A DNA stretch of 64,000 bases from Streptomyces cinnamoneus (GTDB lineage: Bacteria; Actinomycetota; Actinomycetes; Streptomycetales; Streptomycetaceae): the NCBI RefSeq assembly GCF_014650495.1, contig NZ_BMVB01000024.1, positions 42,814-106,813 of the forward strand, given 5' to 3'. Position 1 is the stretch's first letter. Each line of letters opens with the position of its first letter. The notes below the pieces were generated by a model that saw nothing but the letters and a program-made list of their open reading frames with translations, searched no databases and was not told where the DNA came from. A program made the translations under genes and the position numbers. Positions 18,269 through 26,852 of this stretch are shown here, piece by piece.

Positions 18269-18903
18269 CCCACGGTCTCTCCCCCGACGCCTCGGCCGCG
18301 CGGGCCGAATCGGCCCTCGACCGGGCCCGGCGACGCGCCCACCGCTCCCTGCTGTCGCGGCTGGCGCTGCTGGCCGCGGCGGCGCTGCTGGGCGCAGGCT
18401 CGGTCCTCCTCCTGCGCGCGGGCGCCACGGCCGGCGGGACGCTCTGCGCCGCCGCTGCCCTCATCATCGTCTTCGGGGTCCTGCTGGCGGCGGCCGTCGG
18501 GCGGCGCCTGGTCGCCGTGACCGTCGACGGCAGGAGCATGGAGCCCGCTTACCGCGACGGCGACCGCGTACTGGTGCGCCGCGGCGCGCTGCCGGGTCCG
18601 GGCGAGGTGGTCGTGGTGGAGCGGCCGCCGTACCGGGCGCCGTGGGAGGAGCCGGCGCTGTCCCGGCGTGCGGGGGCCCGGGCGATCTACGAGCGGCAGT
18701 GGGTCATCAAGCGGGTGGCCGCGGTGCCGGGCGATCCCGTTCCGCCCGGTGCCGTGGCCGGGGCGGGCGGCGCCGACGGGGAGTGCGTACCGGTGGGCAT
18801 GGTCGTCCTGCTGGGGGACAATAGGGAGCAGAGCTACGACTCCCGGCACGTGGGGTATTTCCCGGCCGAGCGGGTCCTGGGGTCGGTCCTGCGCACGTTC
18901 TGA
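18265..18903 (+). CDS. S26 family signal peptidase
   Basis: 212 residues. Two hydrophobic segments (about 30-50 and 53-72) anchor the protein; the catalytic Ser lies in DGRSMEP near residue 90 and the Lys in WVIKRVAAVPGD near 147. A GDNREQSYDSRHVG box near 190 completes the S26 fold. It is shorter than housekeeping SipS-type enzymes. Co-translated with the exporter (4-bp overlap) and last in the unit, it is a good candidate to cut the precursor at the A-x-A/C boundary. Confidence 0.88.
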   Translation: MTHGLSPDASAARAESALDRARRRAHRSLLSRLALLAAAALLGAGSVLLLRAGATAGGTLCAAAALIIVFGVLLAAAVGRRLVAVTVDGRSMEPAYRDGDRVLVRRGALPGPGEVVVVERPPYRAPWEEPALSRRAGARAIYERQWVIKRVAAVPGDPVPPGAVAGAGGADGECVPVGMVVLLGDNREQSYDSRHVGYFPAERVLGSVLRTF

Positions 18904-18986
18904 CCGGCCCCTTCCGGCCGGCGGACCCCTTCTCCGGCAGCCGGAGAATGGTGCGCGGCCGGCCGGGTCCTGCGTCACTTCTTGCG

Positions 18987-19022
18987 TCAAGCGCCTTTCC
19001 AGACAGTAAATATGGCGCTTGA
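18987..19022. promoter_or_regulatory. 9-bp inverted repeat upstream of beta-propeller gene
   Basis: Perfect arms TCAAGCGCC (18987-18995) and GGCGCTTGA (19014-19022) around an AT-rich 18-nt centre, 83 bp before the start of the secreted propeller gene. A GATCATGATC palindrome lies closer to the start. It may be an operator or promoter element, or a terminator for the S26 gene. Confidence 0.45.
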
Positions 19023-19104
19023 TCGCATTCTGTGACCGGAGCGTGACCGGTTAGATCATGATCGTCCACGACACCTCGTGTCCGTTCCCCACAAGGGAGA
19101 GATC

Positions 19105-20220
19105 ATGAAGCGGATCGGTTCGGCCGTCACCGCGGCAGCCGCTGCCTTCGTCCTTGCCCAGCCGTCCACCGCCACGGCGGCCGAGGCCGCCTCCTGGACG
19201 GCCCCCTCCTGCACCCGGGTGACGGGTGACGGAGGAGTCACGTTCACCACCGACGACGGTGCGAGCCTGAGGCCCACCACCGGAACCCTCAAGCCGGTCA
19301 GCTACACCCACGGCCTGGTCGCCCTGGACACTCCCAACACGCTGCTCGCGACCCGCAACAGCGAACTGCAGCGCTCGACGGACGCCGGCTGCACGTGGAC
19401 GCGCGTCGCAACGCTCGACAGCGGCTCCACCCGGCTGACGGCGGCCCCCGGCGGCCGCGCCTTCGCCTGGGAGGTGAACGGCGGCTACCTCGCACGGACC
19501 GACGGCAAGAGCGTCACCCCGCTGAAGTCGCCGACCACGAGCATCGTGGGGCTGGGTACGGACCGCACGCGGCCGGGCCACGTGCGGCTGGCCGGCGGCG
19601 ACGGCCGGCTGTACGACTCCACCGACGCGGGCGCCAGCTGGCGGCAGGTGGGCACCGCGGCGTTCGGCGGCGGCGCCGGCGTCTACGCGGTGGCCTTCGA
19701 CCCGAAGGACCTCGGCCACGCCGTCGCGGGCGGCATGACGAAGGGCGGGGCGGTGACCACCGACGGCGGCACCACCTGGACGGCGTCCACCGGCCTGTCG
19801 GGCACGCCGGGCGGTGCCGCCAACCTCTTCGACGCGGTCTTCTCCCCCGCCTCCTCGTCGGTGGTCTACGCCCTCGGCATCGACCTGGTGCAGGCCGCGC
19901 CCGGCTCGTCCGACGAGGGCCGTCACCTGTACCGGTCGGCCGACGGCGGCCGCACCTTCACCAAGGTCGTCGACGACTCCGCGGAGACCAAGCTGACCAA
20001 CAGCACGCGGCTGGCGCCGAGCCCCGTGGACGCCGACGTGCTGTACTTCGAGTACGGCACGTACTTCCAGAACTACGGCACCGACCTGTTCCGCCTCGAC
20101 GCGCGGACGGGCAAGGTCTCCACGACGCACAACGCCTACGACGGCATCTCGGCCTTCGCCTTCAACCCCGCCCAGCCGAAGGTGATGTACCTGGGCGTGG
20201 AGGAGGTCCAGGTCGACTGA
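19105..20220 (+). CDS. secreted beta-propeller, dispase autolysis-inducing protein-like
   Basis: 371 residues. A signal peptide ends after A-T-A near residue 27. The mature part is a run of BNR/sialidase-like repeats (ST DAG xxW, TTDGGTTWT, SADGGRTF) forming a seven-bladed propeller. The sequence (SWTAPSCTRVTGDG at the mature end, SYTHGLVALDTPN, a VMYLGVEEVQ end) matches my memory of DAIP from S. mobaraensis, which binds thermolysin-like metalloproteases and makes them self-digest. Two cysteines (SC and GC) could form a disulfide. Strong AAGGGAGA site. It ends 10 bp from the convergent ABM gene. Confidence 0.78.
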   Translation: MKRIGSAVTAAAAAFVLAQPSTATAAEAASWTAPSCTRVTGDGGVTFTTDDGASLRPTTGTLKPVSYTHGLVALDTPNTLLATRNSELQRSTDAGCTWTRVATLDSGSTRLTAAPGGRAFAWEVNGGYLARTDGKSVTPLKSPTTSIVGLGTDRTRPGHVRLAGGDGRLYDSTDAGASWRQVGTAAFGGGAGVYAVAFDPKDLGHAVAGGMTKGGAVTTDGGTTWTASTGLSGTPGGAANLFDAVFSPASSSVVYALGIDLVQAAPGSSDEGRHLYRSADGGRTFTKVVDDSAETKLTNSTRLAPSPVDADVLYFEYGTYFQNYGTDLFRLDARTGKVSTTHNAYDGISAFAFNPAQPKVMYLGVEEVQVD

Positions 20221-20230
20221 CGGGCCGTCG

Positions 20231-20557
20231 TCAGCCGCGCGGCGAGAGCTCCGCCATCGCCGACCAGCCGGTGCCCGGCACCTCGACGTTGATGATCTGC
20301 GGCGTCTCGGCGATGACGTCGGGCATCCAGGCCATGGCGGTCTTGAAGTGCTCGGAGTTCACGTGCACCTCGCCGGCCTCGGCCGACGCGAACGCCTCGA
20401 CCAGCACGAACTGGTGGGGGTTGTCGACGCTGCGGGACCACTCGTAGAAGACGTTGCCCGGCTCGTCGCGCGTGGCCTGCGTGAAGTCCTGGACGAGGTC
20501 GAGCCACTCCTCGCTCCGCTCGGGACGGACGGTGAACTTGACGACGATGAAGATCAT
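20231..20557 (-). CDS. antibiotic biosynthesis monooxygenase (ABM) domain protein
   Basis: 108 residues, a single ferredoxin-like ABM/quinol monooxygenase fold: MIFIVVKFTVRPERSEEW at the start, FYEWSRSVDNP near 40-50, FVLVEAF, and the HVNSEHFK helix near 70. Such YgiN-like dimers oxidise quinols or degrade heme, or have no known activity. It is 159 bp from the LysR gene on the same strand and could be co-expressed with it. Confidence 0.87.
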   Translation of the reverse strand: MIFIVVKFTVRPERSEEWLDLVQDFTQATRDEPGNVFYEWSRSVDNPHQFVLVEAFASAEAGEVHVNSEHFKTAMAWMPDVIAETPQIINVEVPGTGWSAMAELSPRG

Positions 20558-20715
20558 GGATGCTCCAGGTGACCGGGGCCGGGGCCGCCGGGCAAAGGAC
20601 GGTGGGCGGGCGGCGGGACCGCCGCGCCCGTGGACGGGTCCATCGTGCCCCGCACGGCACTCCCCCGCGAACGTGACCGCCGCCGATTCCGGCCCTGCCG
20701 GAAAACCGCCCCTTC

Positions 20716-21630
20716 TCAGGCGGAGAGCGCGGCGGCCCGCTCCCGGAGCTCGGCGAGGGTGAGCCGCAGCAGGGGATGGTCCTCGCTGCCGCGGCGGACC
20801 GCCGTGAACACCCGCCGCGTGGGGCCCGGCCCGCGCAGCGGGCGCACGGCCGGGGTGAGGGCCGGCCGGATCCCGTGCAGCGCCGAACGCGGCACGAGGG
20901 CGACGCCGGCGCCGACGGCGACCAGGGCGCACACGGCGGAGAAGTCGTCCGACAGGCATTCCACCCGGGGCCGGAAGCGGGCCTGCTCGCACGCGCGCAC
21001 CACGGCCTCGTGGACGGGGTTGCCGGGCCAGGGGGTGATCCAGACGTCGTCGCGCAGCTCCGCGAGGTCCACCTCGGACGCGTCGGCGAGCCGGTGGCCC
21101 GGCGGCAGCACGGCGTCGAAGGGCTCTTCGTACAGCGGGGCGTGCAGCACCCGGCCGTCGCCGGGGGCGAGGGAGTCGCGGTGCTCGACGGCGACGGCGA
21201 TGTCGACCTCGCCGTCGATGAGCAGGCGCGCGCTCGTGTGCCCCTCGGCGTCCTTGACGCGGACGCTCACCTGGGGGGCGCGCCGCCGCAGGGCGGCGAC
21301 GGCCGGGGCGACGACCTCGGTGATGGAGGTCGCGAAGGCGGCCACGGCCACCTCGCCGACCAGGCCGGTCGAACAGGCGGCCAGATCCGCCTCGGCCCGC
21401 TCCAGCTGGGCGGAGATCTCGGTGGCGTGCCGGGCCAGGACGGTGCCGGCGGCGGTGAGCCGGACGGTGCGGCCGCGCCGTTCGAGCAGGGCGTGGCCGG
21501 TCTCGGCCTCCAGGGCGGCCAGCTGCTGGGAGGCGGCCGACGGCGACAGGTAGAGGGCGTGGGCGGCTGCCGTGACGGTGCCGTGGTCGGCGAGGGCGCG
21601 CAGCACCCGGAGGCGGCGGGGGTCGATCAC
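20716..21630 (-). CDS. LysR-family transcriptional regulator
   Basis: 304 residues. The N-terminal winged HTH (RLRVLRALADHGTVTAAAHA ..SPSAASQQLAALE) is typical LysR, and the rest is the periplasmic-binding-like effector domain from about residue 90. GTG 21630 gives the normal LysR start; the frame stays open upstream but runs into the divergent tdh gene. It is divergent from tdh-kbl with a 96-bp gap holding repeats, so it probably controls threonine catabolism and itself. Confidence 0.88.
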   Translation of the reverse strand: MIDPRRLRVLRALADHGTVTAAAHALYLSPSAASQQLAALEAETGHALLERRGRTVRLTAAGTVLARHATEISAQLERAEADLAACSTGLVGEVAVAAFATSITEVVAPAVAALRRRAPQVSVRVKDAEGHTSARLLIDGEVDIAVAVEHRDSLAPGDGRVLHAPLYEEPFDAVLPPGHRLADASEVDLAELRDDVWITPWPGNPVHEAVVRACEQARFRPRVECLSDDFSAVCALVAVGAGVALVPRSALHGIRPALTPAVRPLRGPGPTRRVFTAVRRGSEDHPLLRLTLAELRERAAALSA

Positions 21631-21655
21631 CGCTCCAGTGTCCCAGATCGTTAAG

Positions 21656-21705
21656 CGGAGCTTCACAGGCCATCCCGAGAAATGTCGATGGACTTCACAG
21701 CTCCG
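21656..21705. promoter_or_regulatory. repeat cluster between LysR gene and tdh
   Basis: Inverted arms CGGAGCT (21656-21662) and AGCTCCG (21699-21705) enclose two direct copies of CTTCACAG (21661-21668 and 21693-21700). The position between divergent genes fits a LysR operator. Confidence 0.5.
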
Positions 21706-21726
21706 GAAGCCGCACAGTGATCCCTC

Positions 21727-22767
21727 ATGAGGGCATTGGTAAAGACCACCGCCGGACCCGGTCTCGAACTGACCGAGGTACCGACCCCCGAGGCCGGCGC
21801 GGGGCAGGTTCTGATCAAGGTGCTGCGCACCGGCATCTGCGGAACCGATCTGCACATCGACAGCTGGGACGACTGGGCGGCCAGGGTGGTCCGCGCCCCC
21901 CTCGTACTGGGCCACGAGTTCGCCGGCGAGGTCGTGGAGACCGGTCCCGGCGTGACCAAGGTCCAGGTCGGCGACGTCGTCAGCGGCGAGGGCCACCTCG
22001 TCTGCGGCACCTGCCGCAACTGCATGGCCGGCCGCCGCCACCTGTGCATCCGCACGATCGGCCTCGGCGTCCACACCGACGGCGCCTTCGCCGAGTACGT
22101 GGTCCTGCCCGAGTCGAACGTCTGGGTGCACCGCCACGAGATCGACATCGACGTGGCCGCCATATTCGATCCGTTCGGCAACGCCGTGCACACGGCCCTG
22201 TCCTTCCCCGTCCTCAACGAGGACGTGCTGATCACCGGCGCCGGCCCGATCGGCATGATGGCCGCAGCCGTCGCCGGGCACGCCGGTGCCCGCTCCACCG
22301 TCATCACGGACGTCAGCCCCTACCGGCTCGCGCTGGCCCAGAAGATGGGGGCCACCGTCGCCCTCGACGTCAGCAGCCGTCGCATCGCCGACGTCATGCC
22401 GGAGCTGGGCATGACCGAGGGGTTCGACGTGGGCATGGAGATGTCGGGCCGCGCCGACGCCCTCCAGGACATGATCGCCGTCATGTCGCCCGGCGGCCGC
22501 ATCGCCGCCCTCGGCCTGCCCACCGGTGACGTCGCCATCGACATGGCCACCGTCGTGACCCGCATGCTGACCCTGCGCGGGATCTACGGCCGCGAGATGT
22601 ACGAGACCTGGTACGCGATGTCCGTCCTGCTGCGCAGCGGCCTCGACATCTCCCCGGTGATAACGCACCGCTTCGGGTTCGAGCAGCACGCCGAGGCGTT
22701 CGCCACCGCCCGTTCCGGCCAGTGCGGGAAGGTCGTCATCGACTGGACCCGGCCCACCGCCCCCTGA
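21727..22767 (+). CDS. tdh: L-threonine 3-dehydrogenase
   Basis: 346 residues of the zinc medium-chain dehydrogenase family, colinear with E. coli Tdh: catalytic-zinc Cys38 (GICGTD), His63-Glu64 (LGHEFAG), and four structural-zinc cysteines (CGTCRNC...C near 96-110). The NAD-binding GAGPIGMMAA motif lies near 175. It oxidises L-threonine to 2-amino-3-ketobutyrate in the cytoplasm, the substrate of the next gene's product. 28 bp separate it from kbl, so they form an operon. Confidence 0.95.
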   Translation: MRALVKTTAGPGLELTEVPTPEAGAGQVLIKVLRTGICGTDLHIDSWDDWAARVVRAPLVLGHEFAGEVVETGPGVTKVQVGDVVSGEGHLVCGTCRNCMAGRRHLCIRTIGLGVHTDGAFAEYVVLPESNVWVHRHEIDIDVAAIFDPFGNAVHTALSFPVLNEDVLITGAGPIGMMAAAVAGHAGARSTVITDVSPYRLALAQKMGATVALDVSSRRIADVMPELGMTEGFDVGMEMSGRADALQDMIAVMSPGGRIAALGLPTGDVAIDMATVVTRMLTLRGIYGREMYETWYAMSVLLRSGLDISPVITHRFGFEQHAEAFATARSGQCGKVVIDWTRPTAP

Positions 22768-22795
22768 CGCAGACCCACACGACGAGGAGTCACCC

Positions 22796-23989
22796 GTGTT
22801 CGACGGCATGCGCGAGCACCTGCGCACCGAGCTGCAGGACATCCGCGACGCCGGGCTGTACAAGTCCGAGCGCGTGATCACCAGCCCCCAGTCCGCCGCC
22901 ATCCGCGTGGGCGACGGCGCGTCGGGCGGCCAGGTGGTCAACTTCTGCTCCAACAACTACCTCGACCTCGCCGACCACCCCGAGGTGATCGCGGCCGCCA
23001 AGCAGGCGCTGGACGAGTGGGGCTTCGGCATGGCCTCCGTCCGCTTCATCTGCGGCACCCAGGCCCCGCACAAGCAGCTTGAGGACAAGATCTCCCGGTT
23101 CCTGGGCACCGAGGACACGATCCTGTACAGCTCGTGCTTCGACGCCAACGGCGGTGTCTTCGAGACGCTGCTCGGCGCCGAGGACGCGGTGATCTCCGAC
23201 GAGCTCAACCACGCCAGCATCATCGACGGCATCCGTCTGTCGAAGGCGGCCCGCTTCCGCTACCGCAACCGCGACATGGCGGACCTGGAGCGCTGCCTGA
23301 AGGAGGCGGCGGGCGCACGCCACAAGCTGATCGTCACCGACGGCGTGTTCTCCATGGACGGCTACATCGCCCCGCTGGACGAGATCTGCGACCTGGCCGA
23401 GCGCTACGGCGCCCTCGTCATGGTCGACGACTCGCACGCCGTCGGCTTCGTCGGCCAGGAGGGCCGCGGCACGCCGGAGCTCTTCGGCGTGACCGAGCGC
23501 GTGGACATCATCACCGGCACCCTCGGCAAGGCGCTCGGCGGCGCCAGCGGCGGCTACGTCGCCGCCCGCGCCGAGATCGTGGAGATGCTGCGCCAGCGTT
23601 CGCGCCCGTACCTCTTCTCCAACTCCCTGGCCCCCTCGATCGTCGGCGCCTCGCTGCGCGTGCTCGACCTGCTGACGGAGTCCGGGGACCGGCGGACGCG
23701 GCTGCGCGAGAACACCAAGCTCTTCCGCGCGGAGATGACCGCGGCGGGCTTCGACGTCCTGCCCGGCGAGCACGCGATCAGCCCGGTGATGATCGGTGAC
23801 GCGGCGCTGGCGGCCCGGATGGCGGCGGCGCTGCTGGAGAAGGGCATCTACGTGATCGCCTTCTCCTACCCCGTGGTGCCCAAGGGCAGGGCGCGCATCC
23901 GCGTGCAGCTGTCCGCCGCGCACTCCCGCGAGGACGTCCTGCGCACGGTCGCCGCGTTCCGCGAGGTCCGGGACGCGATGGCGGGCTGA
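22796..23989 (+). CDS. kbl: 2-amino-3-ketobutyrate CoA ligase (glycine C-acetyltransferase)
   Basis: 397 residues, an alpha-oxoamine synthase of the PLP fold-type I family. Motifs include NFCSNNYLDLADHP near 47-60, SVRFICGTQ near 82, DDSHAVGF near 210 and the PLP lysine in GTLGKALGG near 243. It splits aminoketobutyrate with CoA into glycine and acetyl-CoA. GTG start with a GAGGAG site 7 bp upstream. Second gene of the tdh operon. Confidence 0.95.
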   Translation: MFDGMREHLRTELQDIRDAGLYKSERVITSPQSAAIRVGDGASGGQVVNFCSNNYLDLADHPEVIAAAKQALDEWGFGMASVRFICGTQAPHKQLEDKISRFLGTEDTILYSSCFDANGGVFETLLGAEDAVISDELNHASIIDGIRLSKAARFRYRNRDMADLERCLKEAAGARHKLIVTDGVFSMDGYIAPLDEICDLAERYGALVMVDDSHAVGFVGQEGRGTPELFGVTERVDIITGTLGKALGGASGGYVAARAEIVEMLRQRSRPYLFSNSLAPSIVGASLRVLDLLTESGDRRTRLRENTKLFRAEMTAAGFDVLPGEHAISPVMIGDAALAARMAAALLEKGIYVIAFSYPVVPKGRARIRVQLSAAHSREDVLRTVAAFREVRDAMAG

Positions 23990-24013
23990 CCGGGGCCTGG
24001 AGCACGACAGGGC

Positions 24014-24062
24014 GGCCGGGGCCGCCGCCACCGGCGGGTGCCGGTGCGCGGCGGCCCCGGCC
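24014..24062. terminator. bidirectional terminator between kbl and hbpS-like gene
   Basis: A 15-bp perfect stem (24014-24028 with 24048-24062, GGCCGGGGCCGCCGC and its complement) continues into an inner CACCGG/CCGGTG pair, giving about 21 paired bases with one bulge. It sits between convergent stops and should stop transcription both ways. Confidence 0.85.
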
Positions 24063-24071
24063 GCGCGTGCG

Positions 24072-24596
24072 TCAGTGGCCGAGCGCGGCCACGCCCGCCT
24101 GCGCGTACTTCTCGTCGAGGTCGCCGCTCGGGGCGCCCGCCACGCCGATGCCGGCGACGGGGGCCTGCCCGGCCTTGACGGGGGCGCCGCCGGGCAGGAA
24201 GAGGGTGCCGGGGATGTCCTTGAGGTTGGGGACCTGCTGCAGCCGCTTGACCAGCTCGGAGGTGGGGGCGTTCCAGGAGACGGCGGTGAACGCCTTGCGC
24301 TGGGCCGACTCGTAGGACTGGGGGCCGGCGCCGTCGCCGCGCAGCATCACCACGGTGTTGCCGTTGCGGTCGACGACGGAGACGGAGACCTTCTGGCCGT
24401 CCTTCTTCGCCGCGGCGAGCGCCGCCTGCGCGGCCTCGGTGGCCGACTCGACCGTCAGGTGGGTGGTCTCGGTGAAGCCCTTGGGGGCAGCGGACGCCGT
24501 CGCGGAGACGGCGCCGAAGGTGCCGGCACCGACGACGGCCGCCGCGACGCAGGTCAGGACGCGGGCGCGGACGGTGAACTTCTGCAGGCTCTTCAT
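24072..24596 (-). CDS. hbpS: secreted heme-binding protein HbpS-like (GlcG/HbpS family)
   Basis: 174 residues. A signal peptide ends with A-S-A-A near residue 36; the mature domain is the GlcG/HbpS fold with VVDRNGNTVVMLRGDGAGP near 75-93, an SAQRKAFTAVSW helix and the conserved FLPGGAPV loop near 135. In S. reticuli HbpS is an extracellular octamer that binds heme and iron and controls the SenS/SenR two-component system under redox stress. Here it lies divergent from a sensor kinase and LuxR-type regulator with the expected layout, which supports the name. Confidence 0.87.
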   Translation of the reverse strand: MKSLQKFTVRARVLTCVAAAVVGAGTFGAVSATASAAPKGFTETTHLTVESATEAAQAALAAAKKDGQKVSVSVVDRNGNTVVMLRGDGAGPQSYESAQRKAFTAVSWNAPTSELVKRLQQVPNLKDIPGTLFLPGGAPVKAGQAPVAGIGVAGAPSGDLDEKYAQAGVAALGH

Positions 24597-24853
24597 GGGG
24601 ACCTCTTCCTCGGCGGGTGGACTGCAAGACGGCGGCGGGCGGGGCGGGCGGGCAGCCCGGCCCTGCGCCGTGCTCCCATCCTCGGAGCGGCACGGCCCCG
24701 CGCGGATCGTCGTTCCGGCTGCTCCCGCCGGGCGGTACGGCCGACGCCCGTGTCAACCGATCGGATGATGCGGAGGGGGCCGGGAGGGGTTAGGACGGGA
24801 GAGCAGCACCGTTTCGGCAAGGGAACGGCAAGGAAAGCAAGGAGAAGGCGCCC

Positions 24854-26107
24854 GTGCACACTCCCTCCGTCCCGCAGGACCGGGCCGGGGCCCGTTCCCG
24901 CGAGCATGCGGGCGATCCCGACGCGCGATGGTTCGCCGCCGTCCGGCACGCCGCGTTCTTCCTCCTGCTCTGGGCCTCCCTCGTCCGCTTCCTGCTCCGC
25001 CACCCCGGGGAGCCCCGCATCCCGTGGGTCGTCGCCCTGAGCGTGGTGCTGGCCGTGCTGTACGTGCTCGGACCGGGCCCGGACGAGCCGGCCGCGGTCC
25101 GTGGACGCCTGTGGCTCGGTGCGGTCGTCGCCGTGTGGGTCGTACTGGTGGTGCTGGCGCCGAGCTTCGCCTGGTGCGCGATCCCCCTCGTCTACACGAG
25201 CCTGCACGCGCTGCCCGTACGGGCGGCGCTCGTCCTGATCGGCGTGCTGACCGTGTTCGTCGTGGCCGCGCAGATCAGCCTCTTCGGCTTCGACCCGAAC
25301 CTGGTCGTCGCCCCGCCCACGGTCGCCGCGATGGCGACGGCCGTCTTCGTGCACATGCAGCGGCAGGCGGCCCGGCAGCGGGCGCTGATCGACGATCTGC
25401 TGCGCACCCGCCGGGAGTTGGCCGCGACCGAGCGGCGCGAGGGGACGCTCGCCGAGCGGCAGCGGCTGGCGATGGAGATCCACGACACCATCGCCCAGGG
25501 GCTGTCCAGCCAGCGGATGCTGTTGCAGGCCGCGGACCGCGTCTGGGACACCGACCCGGCCACGGCACGCGCGCACGTCCGCAGCGCCGCCGACGTCGCC
25601 GCCCGCGATCTGGCCGAGGCCCGTCGCTTCGTCCACGACCTGGCGCCGCCGGACCTGGACCGGGGGGTCTCGCTGGCCGAGGCGCTGCGCGCCCTGGCCG
25701 AGCGGGAGTCGGGCGCGGAGCTCACCGTGCGCTTCCACCACGAGGGCGGGCCGCTGCCGCTGCCGGGACGGGTGGAGTCGGCGCTGCTGCGCATCGCCCA
25801 GGGAGCGCTCGCCAACGTGCGGGAGCACTCCGGGGCGGCCACCGCCGCCGTCACCCTCACCTGCCTCGACGACCACGTCGTCCTCGACATCGCCGACGAC
25901 GGGCAGGGCTTCGACCCGGCCGCGGGCCGGCCGGACGCCGGGGAGCGCGGGCACGGGCTGCCCGCCATGCGCGCCCGGGTGCTGGGCATCGGCGGCCGTC
26001 TGAGCGTGGAGTCCGCGCCCGGCGAAGGCACGGTCGTCTCCGCGTCCGTCCCCCTGCCCGCTTCCCCTTCCCCTTCTTCTTCCTCTCCTTCCTCGGAGCT
26101 CCGGTGA
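24854..26107 (+). CDS. senS: sensor histidine kinase SenS-like
   Basis: 417 residues. Five hydrophobic helices lie in residues about 30-165 with very short outer loops; then a HisKA_3 dimerisation/phosphoacceptor helix (RQRLAMEIHDTIAQGLSS near 208-226, phospho-His in EIHD) and an HATPase_c domain with DDGQGFD near 345 and GHGLPAMRARV near 368. The C-terminal tail is Ser/Pro-rich. The five-helix membrane part and divergent hbpS neighbour match the SenS kinase, which senses redox state through HbpS. GTG start after AAGGAGAAG. Confidence 0.87.
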   Translation: MHTPSVPQDRAGARSREHAGDPDARWFAAVRHAAFFLLLWASLVRFLLRHPGEPRIPWVVALSVVLAVLYVLGPGPDEPAAVRGRLWLGAVVAVWVVLVVLAPSFAWCAIPLVYTSLHALPVRAALVLIGVLTVFVVAAQISLFGFDPNLVVAPPTVAAMATAVFVHMQRQAARQRALIDDLLRTRRELAATERREGTLAERQRLAMEIHDTIAQGLSSQRMLLQAADRVWDTDPATARAHVRSAADVAARDLAEARRFVHDLAPPDLDRGVSLAEALRALAERESGAELTVRFHHEGGPLPLPGRVESALLRIAQGALANVREHSGAATAAVTLTCLDDHVVLDIADDGQGFDPAAGRPDAGERGHGLPAMRARVLGIGGRLSVESAPGEGTVVSASVPLPASPSPSSSSPSSELR

Positions 26108-26751
26108 ATGCCATGGCCCCCGTCCGTCTGCTGCTGTGCGACGACCACACCGTGGTGCGGGCGGGGTTGCGGGCCCTGCTCGCCAGCGAGCCCGGCATCG
26201 AGGTCGTCGGGGAGGCCGGAAGCGGCGAGGAGGCGGTCGCGCTGGCCGCCAAGCTCGCCCCGGACGTCGTCCTGATGGACCTCCAGCTGGGGCCGGGCAT
26301 GGACGGCGTGGAGGCCACGCGCCGCATCACCACCGGGGCCAAAGGGTCCACGCACGTGCTGGTCCTCACCACCTATGACACGGATGCGGACGTGACCCGG
26401 GCCATCGAGGCCGGGGCGACCGGCTACCTGCTGAAGGCCGAGCGTCCCGAGGAGCTGTTCTCCGCGGTGCACGCCGCGGCCCAGGGGCGGACGACCCTCT
26501 CGCCGCCGGTCGCCGGCCGGGTGATGGCCCGGATGCGCGGCGCCAGCCCGGCGACGGGCACGCTGACCGAACGCGAGCGCGACATCCTGGGCCAGTTGGC
26601 GCGGGGCCTGGGCAACCGCGACATCGCCCGGGCGCTGTTCATCAGCGAGGCCACGGTCAAGACGCACCTGGGCCGCATCTACGCCAAGCTCGGCGTGGAC
26701 ACCCGGGCCGGGGCGGTGGCGGTCGCCAAGGAACAGCGACTGCTGCCGTAG
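26104..26751 (+). CDS. senR: LuxR/NarL-type response regulator SenR-like
   Basis: 215 residues. Receiver domain with LLCDDHT near residue 11, phospho-Asp in VVLMDLQLG near 56 and the LTTYD and K (YLLKAE) switch residues; C-terminal LuxR HTH (TLTERERDILGQLARGLGN ..ATVKTHLGRIYAKLG). The GTG at 26104 overlaps the kinase stop by 4 bp (GTGA) and has GGAG 5 bp upstream; the ATG at 26113 is the alternative. Expected targets in S. reticuli are its own operon, hbpS and the catalase-peroxidase genes. Confidence 0.87.
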   Translation: MNAMAPVRLLLCDDHTVVRAGLRALLASEPGIEVVGEAGSGEEAVALAAKLAPDVVLMDLQLGPGMDGVEATRRITTGAKGSTHVLVLTTYDTDADVTRAIEAGATGYLLKAERPEELFSAVHAAAQGRTTLSPPVAGRVMARMRGASPATGTLTERERDILGQLARGLGNRDIARALFISEATVKTHLGRIYAKLGVDTRAGAVAVAKEQRLLP

Positions 26752-26852
26752 GCCACGGTGCCGTGCACCCGGTCGCCGTCGCGCGCCGTGGCCTGCCCTC
26801 CCGTCGTCGATCACGTGCTGGCCGAGCGCTCACAACAGCCGTATGCGGAAGG

